From Pseudomonas sp. LP_7_YM (GTDB lineage Bacteria; Pseudomonadota; Gammaproteobacteria; Pseudomonadales; Pseudomonadaceae): a DNA stretch of 64,000 nt. The stretch covers positions 1 to 64,000 of the forward strand of contig NZ_SOCT01000005.1 in NCBI RefSeq assembly GCF_004364435.1. Reading direction: 5' to 3'. The position numbers and the translations under genes are program-made. The notes under the pieces were generated by a model that was given only the letters and a program-made list of their open reading frames with translations, was not told the origin of the DNA and searched no databases. This document shows, piece after piece, positions 46,233 through 54,622 of the stretch. Numbering within the stretch: the first letter of the stretch is position 1; each line of letters opens with the position of its first letter.

Positions 46233-47995
46233 ATGCATGCCATCAGTTTCATTCAAGATCTGGCAATCATCATGCTGGTGGCCGGCGTGGTGACTGTACT
46301 GTTCCACCGCCTCAAGCAACCTGTGGTACTTGGCTACATCGCCGCCGGATTCATCATCGGACCGCACACCCCGCCCTTCGGCCTGATCCATGACGAAGAC
46401 ACCATCAAGATTCTCGCTGAACTGGGCGTGATCTTTCTGATGTTTTGCCTGGGGCTGGAGTTCAGCCTGCGCAAGCTGTTCAAGGTCGGCGCCACAGCCT
46501 TCATCGCGGCGTTTCTGGAAATCATGCTGATGATCTGGATCGGCTATGAAGTCGGTCAGATCTTTGGCTGGAGCACGATGGACTCGCTGTTCCTTGGCGC
46601 GATTCTGGCGATCTCCTCCACCACCATCATCGTCAAAGCGCTCAATGACCTGAAGATGAAAAACCAGCGCTTCGCCCAGCTGATCTTCGGCGTGCTGATC
46701 GTCGAAGACATTCTCGGGATCGGCATCATCGCGCTGCTGTCGGGCATGGCGGTCAGTGGCACGGTCAGCTCCGGCGAAGTGTTTGCCACGGTGGGCAAGT
46801 TGTCTTTGTTCATGATCGTCGCGCTGGTCATTGGCATTCTCTTGGTGCCGCGCGTGCTGGCTTACGTGGCGAAATTCGAGAGCAACGAGATGCTGCTGAT
46901 CACGGTGCTCGGCTTGTGCTTTGGCTTCTGCCTGCTGGTGGTCAGATTGGAATACAGCATGGTGCTAGGTGCTTTCCTGATCGGCGCGATCATGGCCGAA
47001 TCCAGGCAACTGGTGAAGATCGAGCACCTTATCGAACCTATTCGCGACATGTTCAGCGCCATTTTCTTCGTGGCCATCGGGCTGTTGATCGATCCAAAGA
47101 TCGTGCTCGATTACGCTTGGCCCATTGCAGTGATCACGGTGGCTGTGGTGCTGGGCAAGATGCTCTCCTGCGGCGTGGGAGCCTTTATCGCAGGTAACGA
47201 TGGCAAGACCTCACTGCGCGTGGGCATGGGGCTGTCACAGATTGGTGAGTTTTCTTTCATCATCGCGGCGCTCGGGATGACATTGCAGGTGACCAGCGAT
47301 TTCCTTTATCCCGTCGCTGTGGCGGTGTCCGCGATCACTACGCTGCTGACTCCTTACCTGATTCGTGCTGCTGATCCTTTATCCACTCGCTCGCGAGGAT
47401 CGTGCCTACGCGCACGGCTAGGGTTTTCGGCCTGTACGGGGAATGGCTGCGCAGCATTCAGCCGCAGGGGCAGGGCGCGTTGCTGGCGTCGATGATTCGC
47501 AGAATCCTGCTGCAGGTGGGCGTCAATCTGGCACTGGTGGTGGCGATTTTCTTCTGTGGTGCTTATTCTGCCGAACGCATTGGCGGATATATCAGTGAGT
47601 GGATCACTGAAGTGGGTCAGCAGAAGGCGTGGGTCTGGGGCGCTTCGCTGCTAGTGTCGCTGCCATTCATGATAGCCGCTTATCGCAAGCTCAAAGCGTT
47701 ATCGATGCTGCTGGCGCAGATGAGCGTCAAGCCGGAAATAGCTGGCCGGCATACCGAACGCGTGAGACGAGTGATCGCCGAAGTGATCCCGTTATTGGCG
47801 CTGATCGTGATTTTCCTGCTCATCGTGTTGCTGTCGGCCAGCATGCTCCCGACCAGCGAGTGGCTAGTGTTGATTCTGCTGGTCGCGGCGGTCGTAGCGG
47901 GAGTGTTATGGCGCTGGTTTATCCGCGTCCATACATGCATGCAGATCGCGCTGCTGGAAACGCTGGACAATCATCAGGAGCCTTCGGAGCATTGA
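46233..47995 (+). pseudogene. CPA2-family cation:proton antiporter (KefB/YbaL-like) broken by a frameshift
   Basis: The first frame (46233-47388) encodes the conserved ten-or-more-helix exchanger core: LKQPVVLGYIAAGFIIGP, FLMFCLGLEFSLRKLF, GAILAISSTTIIVKAL and SQIGEFSFIIAALG. It should continue ...DPLSTRLARIVPTRTARVFGLYGEWL. At 47388-47390 one base is missing after codon ACT, so the first frame runs into 36 foreign residues and stops at 47495. The rest, with four helices and a C-terminal tail, is open in the next frame to 47995. Restoring one base would give about 588 residues, the normal family length. Either a recent mutation, a sequencing error in the CGCTCGCG context, or programmed slippage explains it. 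Confidence 0.82.
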
Positions 47996-48024
47996 TCGCG
48001 AAGGCTCGCTGACGCGCGGATGTC

Positions 48025-48432
48025 TCAGCTTTCGAGCCAGACGTCCCGCGCCCAGTGCCATACCGATTCCCAGTTCTCTTCGGTGACGAGTTCTTCTTCG
48101 CCGGACCACAGCACTACGGTGCCGTCTTCTTCGACGCAGTAGTAATCCTCGCCATCCTGGCAGATCGGGATCAGCTCACGCGGAACGCCGATGTCCCACG
48201 CATTGGCAGCCACTTCAGGCAGGTAGGTGTGGGAGTGCGGGTCGGCGACGGTCACCGGCTCCAGGCCGCCGTAAACAACGTCGCTGACGGTCAGCAGAAA
48301 TTCTTTGAAGACAAAGGGAATGTTGATGAACAGCTGCTCTTCGATTTCGACGAGCTGATCTTCGTCCGGTAACTCAAGCGGGACGGGGACAGGCTCATTG
48401 GCTTCACGGAGTTGTTCGATGACTTCTTCCAC
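48025..48432 (-). CDS. SMI1/KNR4 family protein
   Basis: A 135-residue acidic protein of the SMI1/KNR4 (SUKH) superfamily: IEEQLFINIPFVFKEFLLTVSDVVYGGLEPV in two parts, then PRELIPICQDGEDYYCVEEDGTVVLWSGE, the typical W/Y-rich core. Family members are often immunity proteins of polymorphic toxins, but this stand-alone version is conserved in pseudomonads and has no toxin gene next to it. It is cytoplasmic, with no signal peptide. Confidence 0.85.
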   Translation of the reverse strand: MEEVIEQLREANEPVPVPLELPDEDQLVEIEEQLFINIPFVFKEFLLTVSDVVYGGLEPVTVADPHSHTYLPEVAANAWDIGVPRELIPICQDGEDYYCVEEDGTVVLWSGEEELVTEENWESVWHWARDVWLES

Positions 48433-48511
48433 GACGTGGATCCTCTAACGATTTGCGCGGTTTATACAGTAGTTCAAGAGATCACCAAAATTAACTGCAA
48501 GGCACAAAAAA

Positions 48512-48540
48512 CAAAACCCCGGAACGCGTCCGGGGTTTTG
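48512..48540 (-). terminator. Rho-independent terminator of the Tim44-domain gene
   Basis: CAAAACCCCGGA and TCCGGGGTTTTG form a stem of about 12 bp around a short loop. On the minus strand TTTTG is followed by a further T6 run. It lies 23 bases beyond the stop at 48563. Confidence 0.9.
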
Positions 48541-48562
48541 ACTAGAGCAGTGCTGCAGAGTT

Positions 48563-49414
48563 TCAGCCGTTCTGGCGGATACCTGCCACCAGCCAAGGCT
48601 GATTGTCGCCTGGGGCGCGTTCCATGTTCCAGCTTTCGCTGAACACTTCACCCTGATCGAAACGTGACGTTTTCGAGACGCCGGTAAAGGTCAGGGTTGC
48701 GATGGTCTTGTCGGCGCGATCATCCAGCCCGTCCAGTTGCACGGTCAGATTGTCGATGTAGGTCGACTGGAAGCCGTCGCCCAGATCAGCACGTTCCTTT
48801 TTCAGGAACTGCAGCATTTGCGGGGTCACGAACTCTGCGATCTTGTCCATCTCGTTCGCGTCCCAGTGCTGCTGCAGCGACTGGAAGTGCGTACGTGCAG
48901 CCTCAAGGAAGCGCTCTTCGTTGAACCAGGCCGGAGCGTTGATGACAGGGCGCGTGGCAGCAGCAGGCGAGCCGCCGAACATCGAGTTGGTGTTCTGCGC
49001 TGGCTGCTGGATGATTTCACGCTGGTAAGGCGCACCGGCTGGAGCCATATGCGGCTGCTGTTTGCGTCGACGCGCCGCGATGAAACGGAAGATCACGAAG
49101 GCGATGACCGCCAGGATCAGGATGTCGAAGAACTGCATGCCCTGGAAGCCGCCGCCCATGAACATGGACGCCAGCAGACCACCGGCGGCGATACCGGCCA
49201 GCGGACCCAGCCATTTGGAAGCACCGCCTGCAGCAGGCGCAGGACGACCGGCGGCATTAGGTGCAGCAGCAGGAGCGGAAGGGGCTGTCTGACGCGCCTG
49301 GTGGCTTGGCGCCGAGCCGAAGCTCTTGCCGCCGCCGAAACGCGCGGCGCTGGCATCCAGGCTCATGGTGAGCCCGATGACCAGCGCCAAAGCGATGCTT
49401 AGAAAACGTTGCAT
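48563..49414 (-). CDS. Tim44-like domain protein
   Basis: A 283-residue membrane-associated protein. Residues 1-23 are a signal peptide (MQRFLSIALALVIGLTMSLDA), then a Gly/Ala/Pro-rich stretch, a glycine-zipper and hydrophobic segment (GPLAGIAAGGLLASMFMGGG; FFDILILAVIAFVIFRFIA), and a C-terminal Tim44/MRPL45-like domain (about 165-283, AARTHFQSLQQHWDANEMDKIAEFVT). The bacterial role is unsettled; it is probably envelope-related. The ATG at 49414 gives the signal peptide; the longer frame does not. A strong terminator follows. Confidence 0.85.
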   Translation of the reverse strand: MQRFLSIALALVIGLTMSLDASAARFGGGKSFGSAPSHQARQTAPSAPAAAPNAAGRPAPAAGGASKWLGPLAGIAAGGLLASMFMGGGFQGMQFFDILILAVIAFVIFRFIAARRRKQQPHMAPAGAPYQREIIQQPAQNTNSMFGGSPAAATRPVINAPAWFNEERFLEAARTHFQSLQQHWDANEMDKIAEFVTPQMLQFLKKERADLGDGFQSTYIDNLTVQLDGLDDRADKTIATLTFTGVSKTSRFDQGEVFSESWNMERAPGDNQPWLVAGIRQNG

Positions 49415-49642
49415 AGTGGGAATTCCCGTTTGTGGATTGCACGCGCGCCATATTGAACAGGACAGGTGTGTCTGACCAGCAGCCATATGTTTCTGGCTTT
49501 TGCATGGATCTTCACAGGGCCTGTATTACTTGGGTTGTAGGCGGCTCAAGAAAGTTCTGTAGGAAATATGGGGGTCAAATGTAGGAATGCAAGCTGACGG
49601 TAAAATCGGGCCACCGATACCTGCACCCATGCAGAACTCTTG

Positions 49643-49670
49643 CGGGCGCGAATGAATTCGCTCCTACAGG
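49643..49670. repeat. REP-like palindrome beyond uvrD
   Basis: CGGGCGCGAATGAATTCGCTCCTACAGG is the inverse of the repeat at 14689, with GCGAAT/ATTCGC arms. It lies 22 bases beyond the uvrD stop and may stabilise its mRNA. Confidence 0.7.
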
Positions 49671-49691
49671 CGTTCTCATCGTCGCCGGTTA

Positions 49692-51875
49692 TTAAACCGG
49701 CTCCAGCTTCGCATACCCCAGCATCAGCCACTTGCTGCCTTCGGCAAAATTCACCTGAACGCGAGCCTGCGCGCCTGAACCTTCGAAATTGAGGATAACG
49801 CCTTCACCAAAGACAGCGTGCTGCACCCGCTGGCCCAGCGAGAACTGGCTTTGCGGGATGCTTTCGCCGTCGAACAAGCGGCTAGGGGCCATGGTCTTGG
49901 AGCCACCGAAAGGCCGGGTGACACTGTTCGACAGCCGCACCTCCTGGATCAGGTTCGGCGGGACTTCACGTACGAAGCGCGACACCTTGTTGTAGGTCTC
50001 ACTGCCGTACAGGCGTCGGGTTTCGGCGTAAGTCAGCACCAGATGCTGCATCGCACGAGTGATGCCCACATAGGCCAATCGACGTTCCTCCTCCAGACGA
50101 CCCGGTTCTTCCAGGCTCATCTTGTGCGGGAACAGGCCTTCTTCCATGCCGACCAGGAACACGTACGGGAACTCCAGACCCTTGGCGCTGTGCAGCGTCA
50201 TCAGCTGGATGCTGTCTTCGTGTTCGTCGGCCTGTGTATCGCCTGCTTCCAGTGAGGCATGACCGAGGAAAGCCGCCAGTGGCGTCAGGTCTTCCTCTTC
50301 TTCGCTGTTTTCGAAAGCGCGAGCTGCACTGACCAGCTCCTCAAGGTTTTCTACCCGGGCCTGGCCTTTCTCGCCTTTTTCTTCCTTGTGGTAGGTGATC
50401 AGCCCGGATTGCTCAATGACGGTCTGGGTCATCAGATGCAGTGGCATCTCCATGACTTTGGCCGAGAGGTTTTCGATCAGCTCGATGAAGCCGCCCAGGG
50501 CACTGGCAGCGCGACCGGTCACGCCTTTGTTGGCCACCAACAGACGCATGGATTCCCACATAGAAACATCGGCGTGCCGCGCATGTTCGCGAATCGCTTC
50601 GACGGTTTTCTCGCCAATGCCACGGGGTGGCACGTTGATCACGCGCTCCAGTGCCGAGTCATTGCCGCGACCTTCCAGCACGCGCAGGTAGGCCATGGCG
50701 TTCTTGATTTCTGCGCGTTCGAAGAAGCGCTGACCGCCGTAGATGCGATACGGAATGCGTTCGCGCAGCAGGGCCTCTTCCAACACCCGCGACTGGGCGT
50801 TGGAGCGATAGAGAATGGCGATATCGCTGCGCGACATGCCGGTCTTGATCGCGCTCTCAATGGTCTCGACCACGTAGCGCGCTTCGTCGTGTTCATTGAA
50901 GGCGGCGTACAGGCTTATCAGTTCACCGTCGCCGACATCGGTCCACAACTCTTTGCCCAGACGACCGCTGTTGTTGACGATAAGGCCGTTGGCCGCTTTG
51001 AGGATGCTCGCCGTGGAGCGGTAGTTCTGCTCCAGGCGGATGGTCACGGTGTCAGGAAAATCATCGGAATACTGATGAATATTCTCGATCTTCGCGCCAC
51101 GCCAGCCGTAAATCGACTGATCGTCGTCGCCGACCACCATCAGGCTGTCGCCCCCCTTGGCCAGAAGGCGCAACCAGGCGTACTGCACGGCGTTGGTGTC
51201 CTGAAACTCATCCACCAGCACATGGCGGAAGCGGCGCTGATAGTGCTCAAGCAGGCCGGGATTGTCGCGCCACAGGTCCAGCGCGCGCAGCAGCAACTCG
51301 GAGAAATCGATCACGCTGGCTCGCTGGCACGCGGCCTCGTAAGCCTCGTAAATCGACTTCATGGTGCTCAGGAACAGGTCGCCTGCGGCCTGGATATGCT
51401 TGGGCCGAAGCCCTTCGTCCTTCTGCCCGTTGATGAACCATTGCGCCTGACGCGCTGGCCATTTTTGTTCATCCAGACCCATCTCGCGGATCACCCGCTT
51501 GACCAGCCGCTGCTGATCATCGCTGTCCAGAATTTGGAAACTCTGACTGAGCCCGGCCTCCTGCCAATGCGCCCGCAGCAGGCGGTGCGCCAGACCGTGG
51601 AAGGTGCCAACCCACATGCCTGCCGGGTTGATACCCATCAGCTGTTCGATGCGATGGCGCATCTCGGCGGCGGCCTTGTTGGTAAACGTCACCGAAAGAA
51701 TCGAGTGCGGTGAAGCGTTCTCGACCTGGATCAACCAGGCGATACGGTGCACGAGCACACGAGTTTTACCGGAACCCGCGCCGGCCAGAACCAATTGACG
51801 ACCCACGGAGGCGGCAACCGCCTGACGTTGGGCATCGTTGAGGGAATTAAGCAGAAGGGAGAGATCATCGCGCAT
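49692..51875 (-). CDS. uvrD: DNA helicase II
   Basis: A 727-residue superfamily 1A 3'-5' helicase for nucleotide excision and mismatch repair. Motif I is LAGAGSGKTRVLVHR, motif II VDEFQDTN, motif III VVGDDDQSIYGWRGA, motif V LMTLHSAKGLEFPYVF, and motif VI YVGITRAMQ. The C terminus ...LMLGYAKLEPV is the UvrD tail and distinguishes it from Rep. Length is normal. No LexA box (CTGT-N8-ACAG) was seen in the ~200 bases upstream. Confidence 0.95.
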   Translation of the reverse strand: MRDDLSLLLNSLNDAQRQAVAASVGRQLVLAGAGSGKTRVLVHRIAWLIQVENASPHSILSVTFTNKAAAEMRHRIEQLMGINPAGMWVGTFHGLAHRLLRAHWQEAGLSQSFQILDSDDQQRLVKRVIREMGLDEQKWPARQAQWFINGQKDEGLRPKHIQAAGDLFLSTMKSIYEAYEAACQRASVIDFSELLLRALDLWRDNPGLLEHYQRRFRHVLVDEFQDTNAVQYAWLRLLAKGGDSLMVVGDDDQSIYGWRGAKIENIHQYSDDFPDTVTIRLEQNYRSTASILKAANGLIVNNSGRLGKELWTDVGDGELISLYAAFNEHDEARYVVETIESAIKTGMSRSDIAILYRSNAQSRVLEEALLRERIPYRIYGGQRFFERAEIKNAMAYLRVLEGRGNDSALERVINVPPRGIGEKTVEAIREHARHADVSMWESMRLLVANKGVTGRAASALGGFIELIENLSAKVMEMPLHLMTQTVIEQSGLITYHKEEKGEKGQARVENLEELVSAARAFENSEEEEDLTPLAAFLGHASLEAGDTQADEHEDSIQLMTLHSAKGLEFPYVFLVGMEEGLFPHKMSLEEPGRLEEERRLAYVGITRAMQHLVLTYAETRRLYGSETYNKVSRFVREVPPNLIQEVRLSNSVTRPFGGSKTMAPSRLFDGESIPQSQFSLGQRVQHAVFGEGVILNFEGSGAQARVQVNFAEGSKWLMLGYAKLEPV

Positions 51876-52255
51876 CGGCGCATTCTAGGGTGCCAGGGGA
51901 TGGTGGGCAAACTCTAACGCTGGTCGGTCGTGAATATGGCGCGTCTGAGCATGCAAGGAGAGGACATCCTCCTTGTTACGGGCTGTCCTGAGGCAAAGAG
52001 GCCGTTGATTCAAGAAATGCCCTCGGCGTCGGCTTGATTGGTCGATCTGTGAGGCTTTTTGATGGGTGGTGTCCTGCGCGATCTGGAGGGATTGCCTGGA
52101 GTACTGCGTAAAAAGCCCTACACTTCATCACGACCTGTGCTTCAAGGCTCTTCGGTTGCGCTCTTCGAACTCGTTTAGCTGTGCGGTTTGCAGGTCATGT
52201 AGTATAACTACAAGAAAGCTACAGCCCGACCCATCCTTCTATTGAGTCCTGTCCT
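51876..52255. other. Divergent promoter region uvrD / rccR
   Basis: 380 bases with no supported gene. The only clear regulatory structure is the palindrome at 52198-52212. The rest presumably carries the two promoters. Confidence 0.55.
52198..52212. promoter_or_regulatory. RccR operator (autoregulatory palindrome)
   Basis: TGTAGT-ATA-ACTACA is a perfect inverted repeat with a 3-bp spacer, fitting the TGTAGT/ACTACA operator form of RccR/HexR-type RpiR regulators. It lies 44 bases before the rccR start codon, where binding would affect the promoter. Confidence 0.78.
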
Positions 52256-53122
52256 TTGAATCTGTTGCAGCACATCGCCCAGTCTCGCCATCTCTTGCGT
52301 AAGTCGGAGCTCAAGGTAGCCGACCATGTGCTGCTCGATCCTGCGGCCGTGATGCACAGCTCAATGGCCGATCTCGCCCATAACGTCGGTATTAGCGAGC
52401 CAACCATCGTGCGCTTCTGCCGCGCCATCGGTTGCACCGGTTTTCAGGACCTCAAGCTCAAGCTGGCGCAGAGCCTTGCCGCTGGCGCGAGCTTTGGGCA
52501 GTTTGCAATTCACGAGGACGACTCGGTCTCGGATTACAGCCTGAAGATCTTCGACACAACGCTGCATACGCTGATGGAAGTGCGGGAAAAGCTCGACCCT
52601 CACGCGTTGCAAGCCGCGGTGACGGTGATGGCTGCGGCTCATCGCGTGGAGTTCTATGGTTTCGGTGCCTCGGGCGCTGTCGCGGCGGATGCGCAGCACA
52701 AGTTTTTCCGCCTGCTGCTGACGGCGGCCTCATATTCCGACCCGCACATGCAGGCGATGTCGGCCGTGACGCTCAAGCCCACTGACGTTGCGGTGTGCAT
52801 TTCACAGTCCGGGCGTTCGAAAGATCTGCTGATCACCGCCAACCTGGTGCGTGAAAGCGGCGCCAACCTGATCACCTTGTGCCCAAGCCAGACGCCTTTG
52901 GCCGAGCTGTCGACGGTCAATCTGGCGATCGATGTGCACGAAGACACAGAAATTTACACGCCGCTGACTTCGCGAATCGCGCATCTGGTGGTCATCGATG
53001 TCTTGGCAATGGGTGTGGCAATGGCGCGCGGCCCAAGCCTGGTCAATCACCTCAAGAGCGTGAAACGCAGCTTGCGCAGCCTGCGACTCTCGCCGAAGTC
53101 GATCAAGTCGGCTGAGGATTGA
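52256..53122 (+). CDS. rccR: RpiR/MurR-family carbon-metabolism regulator RccR
   Basis: A 288-residue regulator with an N-terminal HTH_6 domain (MADLAHNVGISEPTIVRFCRAIGCTGF) and a C-terminal SIS sugar-phosphate-binding domain (RVEFYGFGASGAVAADAQHKF; VCISQSGRSKDLLITANLV). The sequence and position next to uvrD and pycR match PA5438/RccR, which senses KDPG and controls pyruvate, glyoxylate-shunt and gluconeogenic genes. Translation probably starts with TTG at 52256 (reading NLLQHIAQSR), since no ATG or GTG lies at the conserved N terminus. A palindrome fitting the RccR operator is just upstream. Confidence 0.87.
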   Translation: MNLLQHIAQSRHLLRKSELKVADHVLLDPAAVMHSSMADLAHNVGISEPTIVRFCRAIGCTGFQDLKLKLAQSLAAGASFGQFAIHEDDSVSDYSLKIFDTTLHTLMEVREKLDPHALQAAVTVMAAAHRVEFYGFGASGAVAADAQHKFFRLLLTAASYSDPHMQAMSAVTLKPTDVAVCISQSGRSKDLLITANLVRESGANLITLCPSQTPLAELSTVNLAIDVHEDTEIYTPLTSRIAHLVVIDVLAMGVAMARGPSLVNHLKSVKRSLRSLRLSPKSIKSAED

Positions 53123-53152
53123 GGCCCGCTGCCATCAAGGCTGCACGCCGCA

Positions 53153-53182
53153 CCTGTAGGATGGTTTGCTCGCTCCCACAGG
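53153..53182. repeat. REP-like palindrome
   Basis: CCTGTAGGA...TCGCTCCCACAGG: two arms of the common Pseudomonas repeat (CCTGTGGGAGC type) with mismatches, 30 bases beyond rccR. It could serve as its transcript end. Confidence 0.6.
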
Positions 53183-53292
53183 CCGTAATGAATCCGCACT
53201 CGCAACCTTCACCAACTTGTAACGCTTGCGACACCTGATCGTCACCGCTTCCCGCCACGCTGTACTCCCGCACACGCATTGGGAGACAGGAT

Positions 53293-53523
53293 ATGCCTCG
53301 GCACTACGATGACTCGCAGCAGCACAGCACCTTCAGCGCCAAAACCCGCCGGCAGCAGGAAGATCAACGCCGTATGACATTCAGGCGAGCGATCGAGACG
53401 TACTCGGAAGAGCGGCGTCTGAATCAGGAGCTCTGCGATTACCTAGACGCCGCCTCCGCCAACTTCTGGCAAAACGCTAGAGCGTCGGAAGGCGCCCATC
53501 GAAGCGTGCGACCGTCTCAGTGA
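53293..53523 (+). CDS. Small basic protein, PA3496-like
   Basis: A 76-residue hydrophilic protein rich in Arg and Gln (KTRRQQEDQRRMTFRRAIETYSEERRLNQ). The ATG is preceded by GGGAGACAGGAT, a strong ribosome site, which supports real translation. The central RRQ-EDQRRM-RRAIE pattern resembles a short conserved Pseudomonas family annotated near PA3496; the assignment is tentative. Its 3' end overlaps the convergent pycR gene by 47 bases, which may mean antisense interplay of the two transcripts. Confidence 0.65.
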   Translation: MPRHYDDSQQHSTFSAKTRRQQEDQRRMTFRRAIETYSEERRLNQELCDYLDAASANFWQNARASEGAHRSVRPSQ

Positions 53524-54427
53524 TCTGTGCGCGCTCGGTGCGAATGAATGCAAGGAATGCGTGAGCCACCGGCGACAGACGCTTGTCCCGCGCCTGTACG
53601 ACGCACCAGCTTCGATACAGCGGCAACTCGGCCACTGGCAGCTCCTTCAGCATGCCGGTGGCCAGTTCCAGGCTAAGCGCATGCCGGGTCAATAGGGCCA
53701 CGCCAAGGCCTGCCACCACGCATTCGCGTTGCGCTTCAGCGGACGACACTTCCAGCGAGTGCTCGAAGTGGATGCGCTTCTCCTTGAAATACTCTTCACA
53801 GGCCTTGCGTGTTCCCGAACCCGGCTCGCGGACAACCAATGTGTGGCCTTCAAGGTCTTTGAGTGAAGGGTTGGGCAGCGTCGCCAGGGGATGATCCGGT
53901 CGCACCACGGCAACGATGGGATTATTCAGGAATGGCAGAAATTCCAACCCCATGTCCTGCGGCACCATCGACATCACCACCAGATCATCCCGGTTGTCCG
54001 AGAGTCGCCTGATCACCTGCGCGCGATTGACGACCGTCAGGCTGAGCATCACCTCAGGGTATTGGCGCTTGAATGCCGCGAACAGGTGCGGAACGAAGTA
54101 TTTGGCACTGGATTCGATCGCCAGCTTCAACTGACCTTGCAGGGAACCCTGCATGTCCGAGAGCTGCATGTCGAGATTTTCCAGGCGGCCAAAAATATCT
54201 CGACTGGCCAGTTGCAGCGCCTCTGCGGCCTCGGTCAGGTACAGCTTCTTGCCGACGTACTCGAAAAGCGGCTGACCAATCAGCTCTTCCAGCTGGCGGA
54301 TCTGCAGGCTCACGGCTGGCTGCGTGAGCGACATTTCCTCAGCTGCACGGCTGTAGGAGCGCAGGTCGCACACTTCGTTGAAAATGCGCAGTTGACGTAA
54401 TGTCATGCGCATCAATGACTTACGCAT
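53477..54427 (-). CDS. pycR: LysR-family regulator PycR
   Basis: A 316-residue LysR regulator. The HTH is at MTLRQLRIFNEVCDLRSYSRAAEEMSLTQPAVSLQIRQLE, in CbbR/CysB-like style, followed by an effector domain with GLEFLPFLNNPIVAVVRPDHPL. It is divergent from pycA by 195 bases, as PA5437 (PycR) is in P. aeruginosa, where it affects pyruvate carboxylase genes, lipid metabolism and virulence. ATG 54427 or ATG 54409 (MTLRQLRIF) are both possible starts; the second is nearer the usual N terminus. Confidence 0.87.
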   Translation of the reverse strand: MRKSLMRMTLRQLRIFNEVCDLRSYSRAAEEMSLTQPAVSLQIRQLEELIGQPLFEYVGKKLYLTEAAEALQLASRDIFGRLENLDMQLSDMQGSLQGQLKLAIESSAKYFVPHLFAAFKRQYPEVMLSLTVVNRAQVIRRLSDNRDDLVVMSMVPQDMGLEFLPFLNNPIVAVVRPDHPLATLPNPSLKDLEGHTLVVREPGSGTRKACEEYFKEKRIHFEHSLEVSSAEAQRECVVAGLGVALLTRHALSLELATGMLKELPVAELPLYRSWCVVQARDKRLSPVAHAFLAFIRTERAQITETVARFDGRLPTL

Positions 54428-54622
54428 TCGTTATGTACTCAGGCAAATGACAGAACGATGACTATAAGTTTTCACTTATGTTTAACCTAACTTTTAATCA
54501 TTTTTGTTAATTGCTGATCCGTCATAGGGTGCTCCATCTGCGAGGCAACAAGCTGTAACAGAGTGTCGCGCCGTACTGATCGGGGTTCCGGTCCGTCTGC
54601 ACATCGGTCGAGGAAATACCAA

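Noticed and set aside
50259..51713. 484-codon plus-strand frame opposite uvrD
   Set aside because: Antisense to all helicase motifs of uvrD and without its own ribosome site or domain signs.
51876..52100. LexA box expected before uvrD
   Set aside because: No CTGT-N8-ACAG palindrome was found in the upstream region on reading; SOS control cannot be claimed from this sequence.
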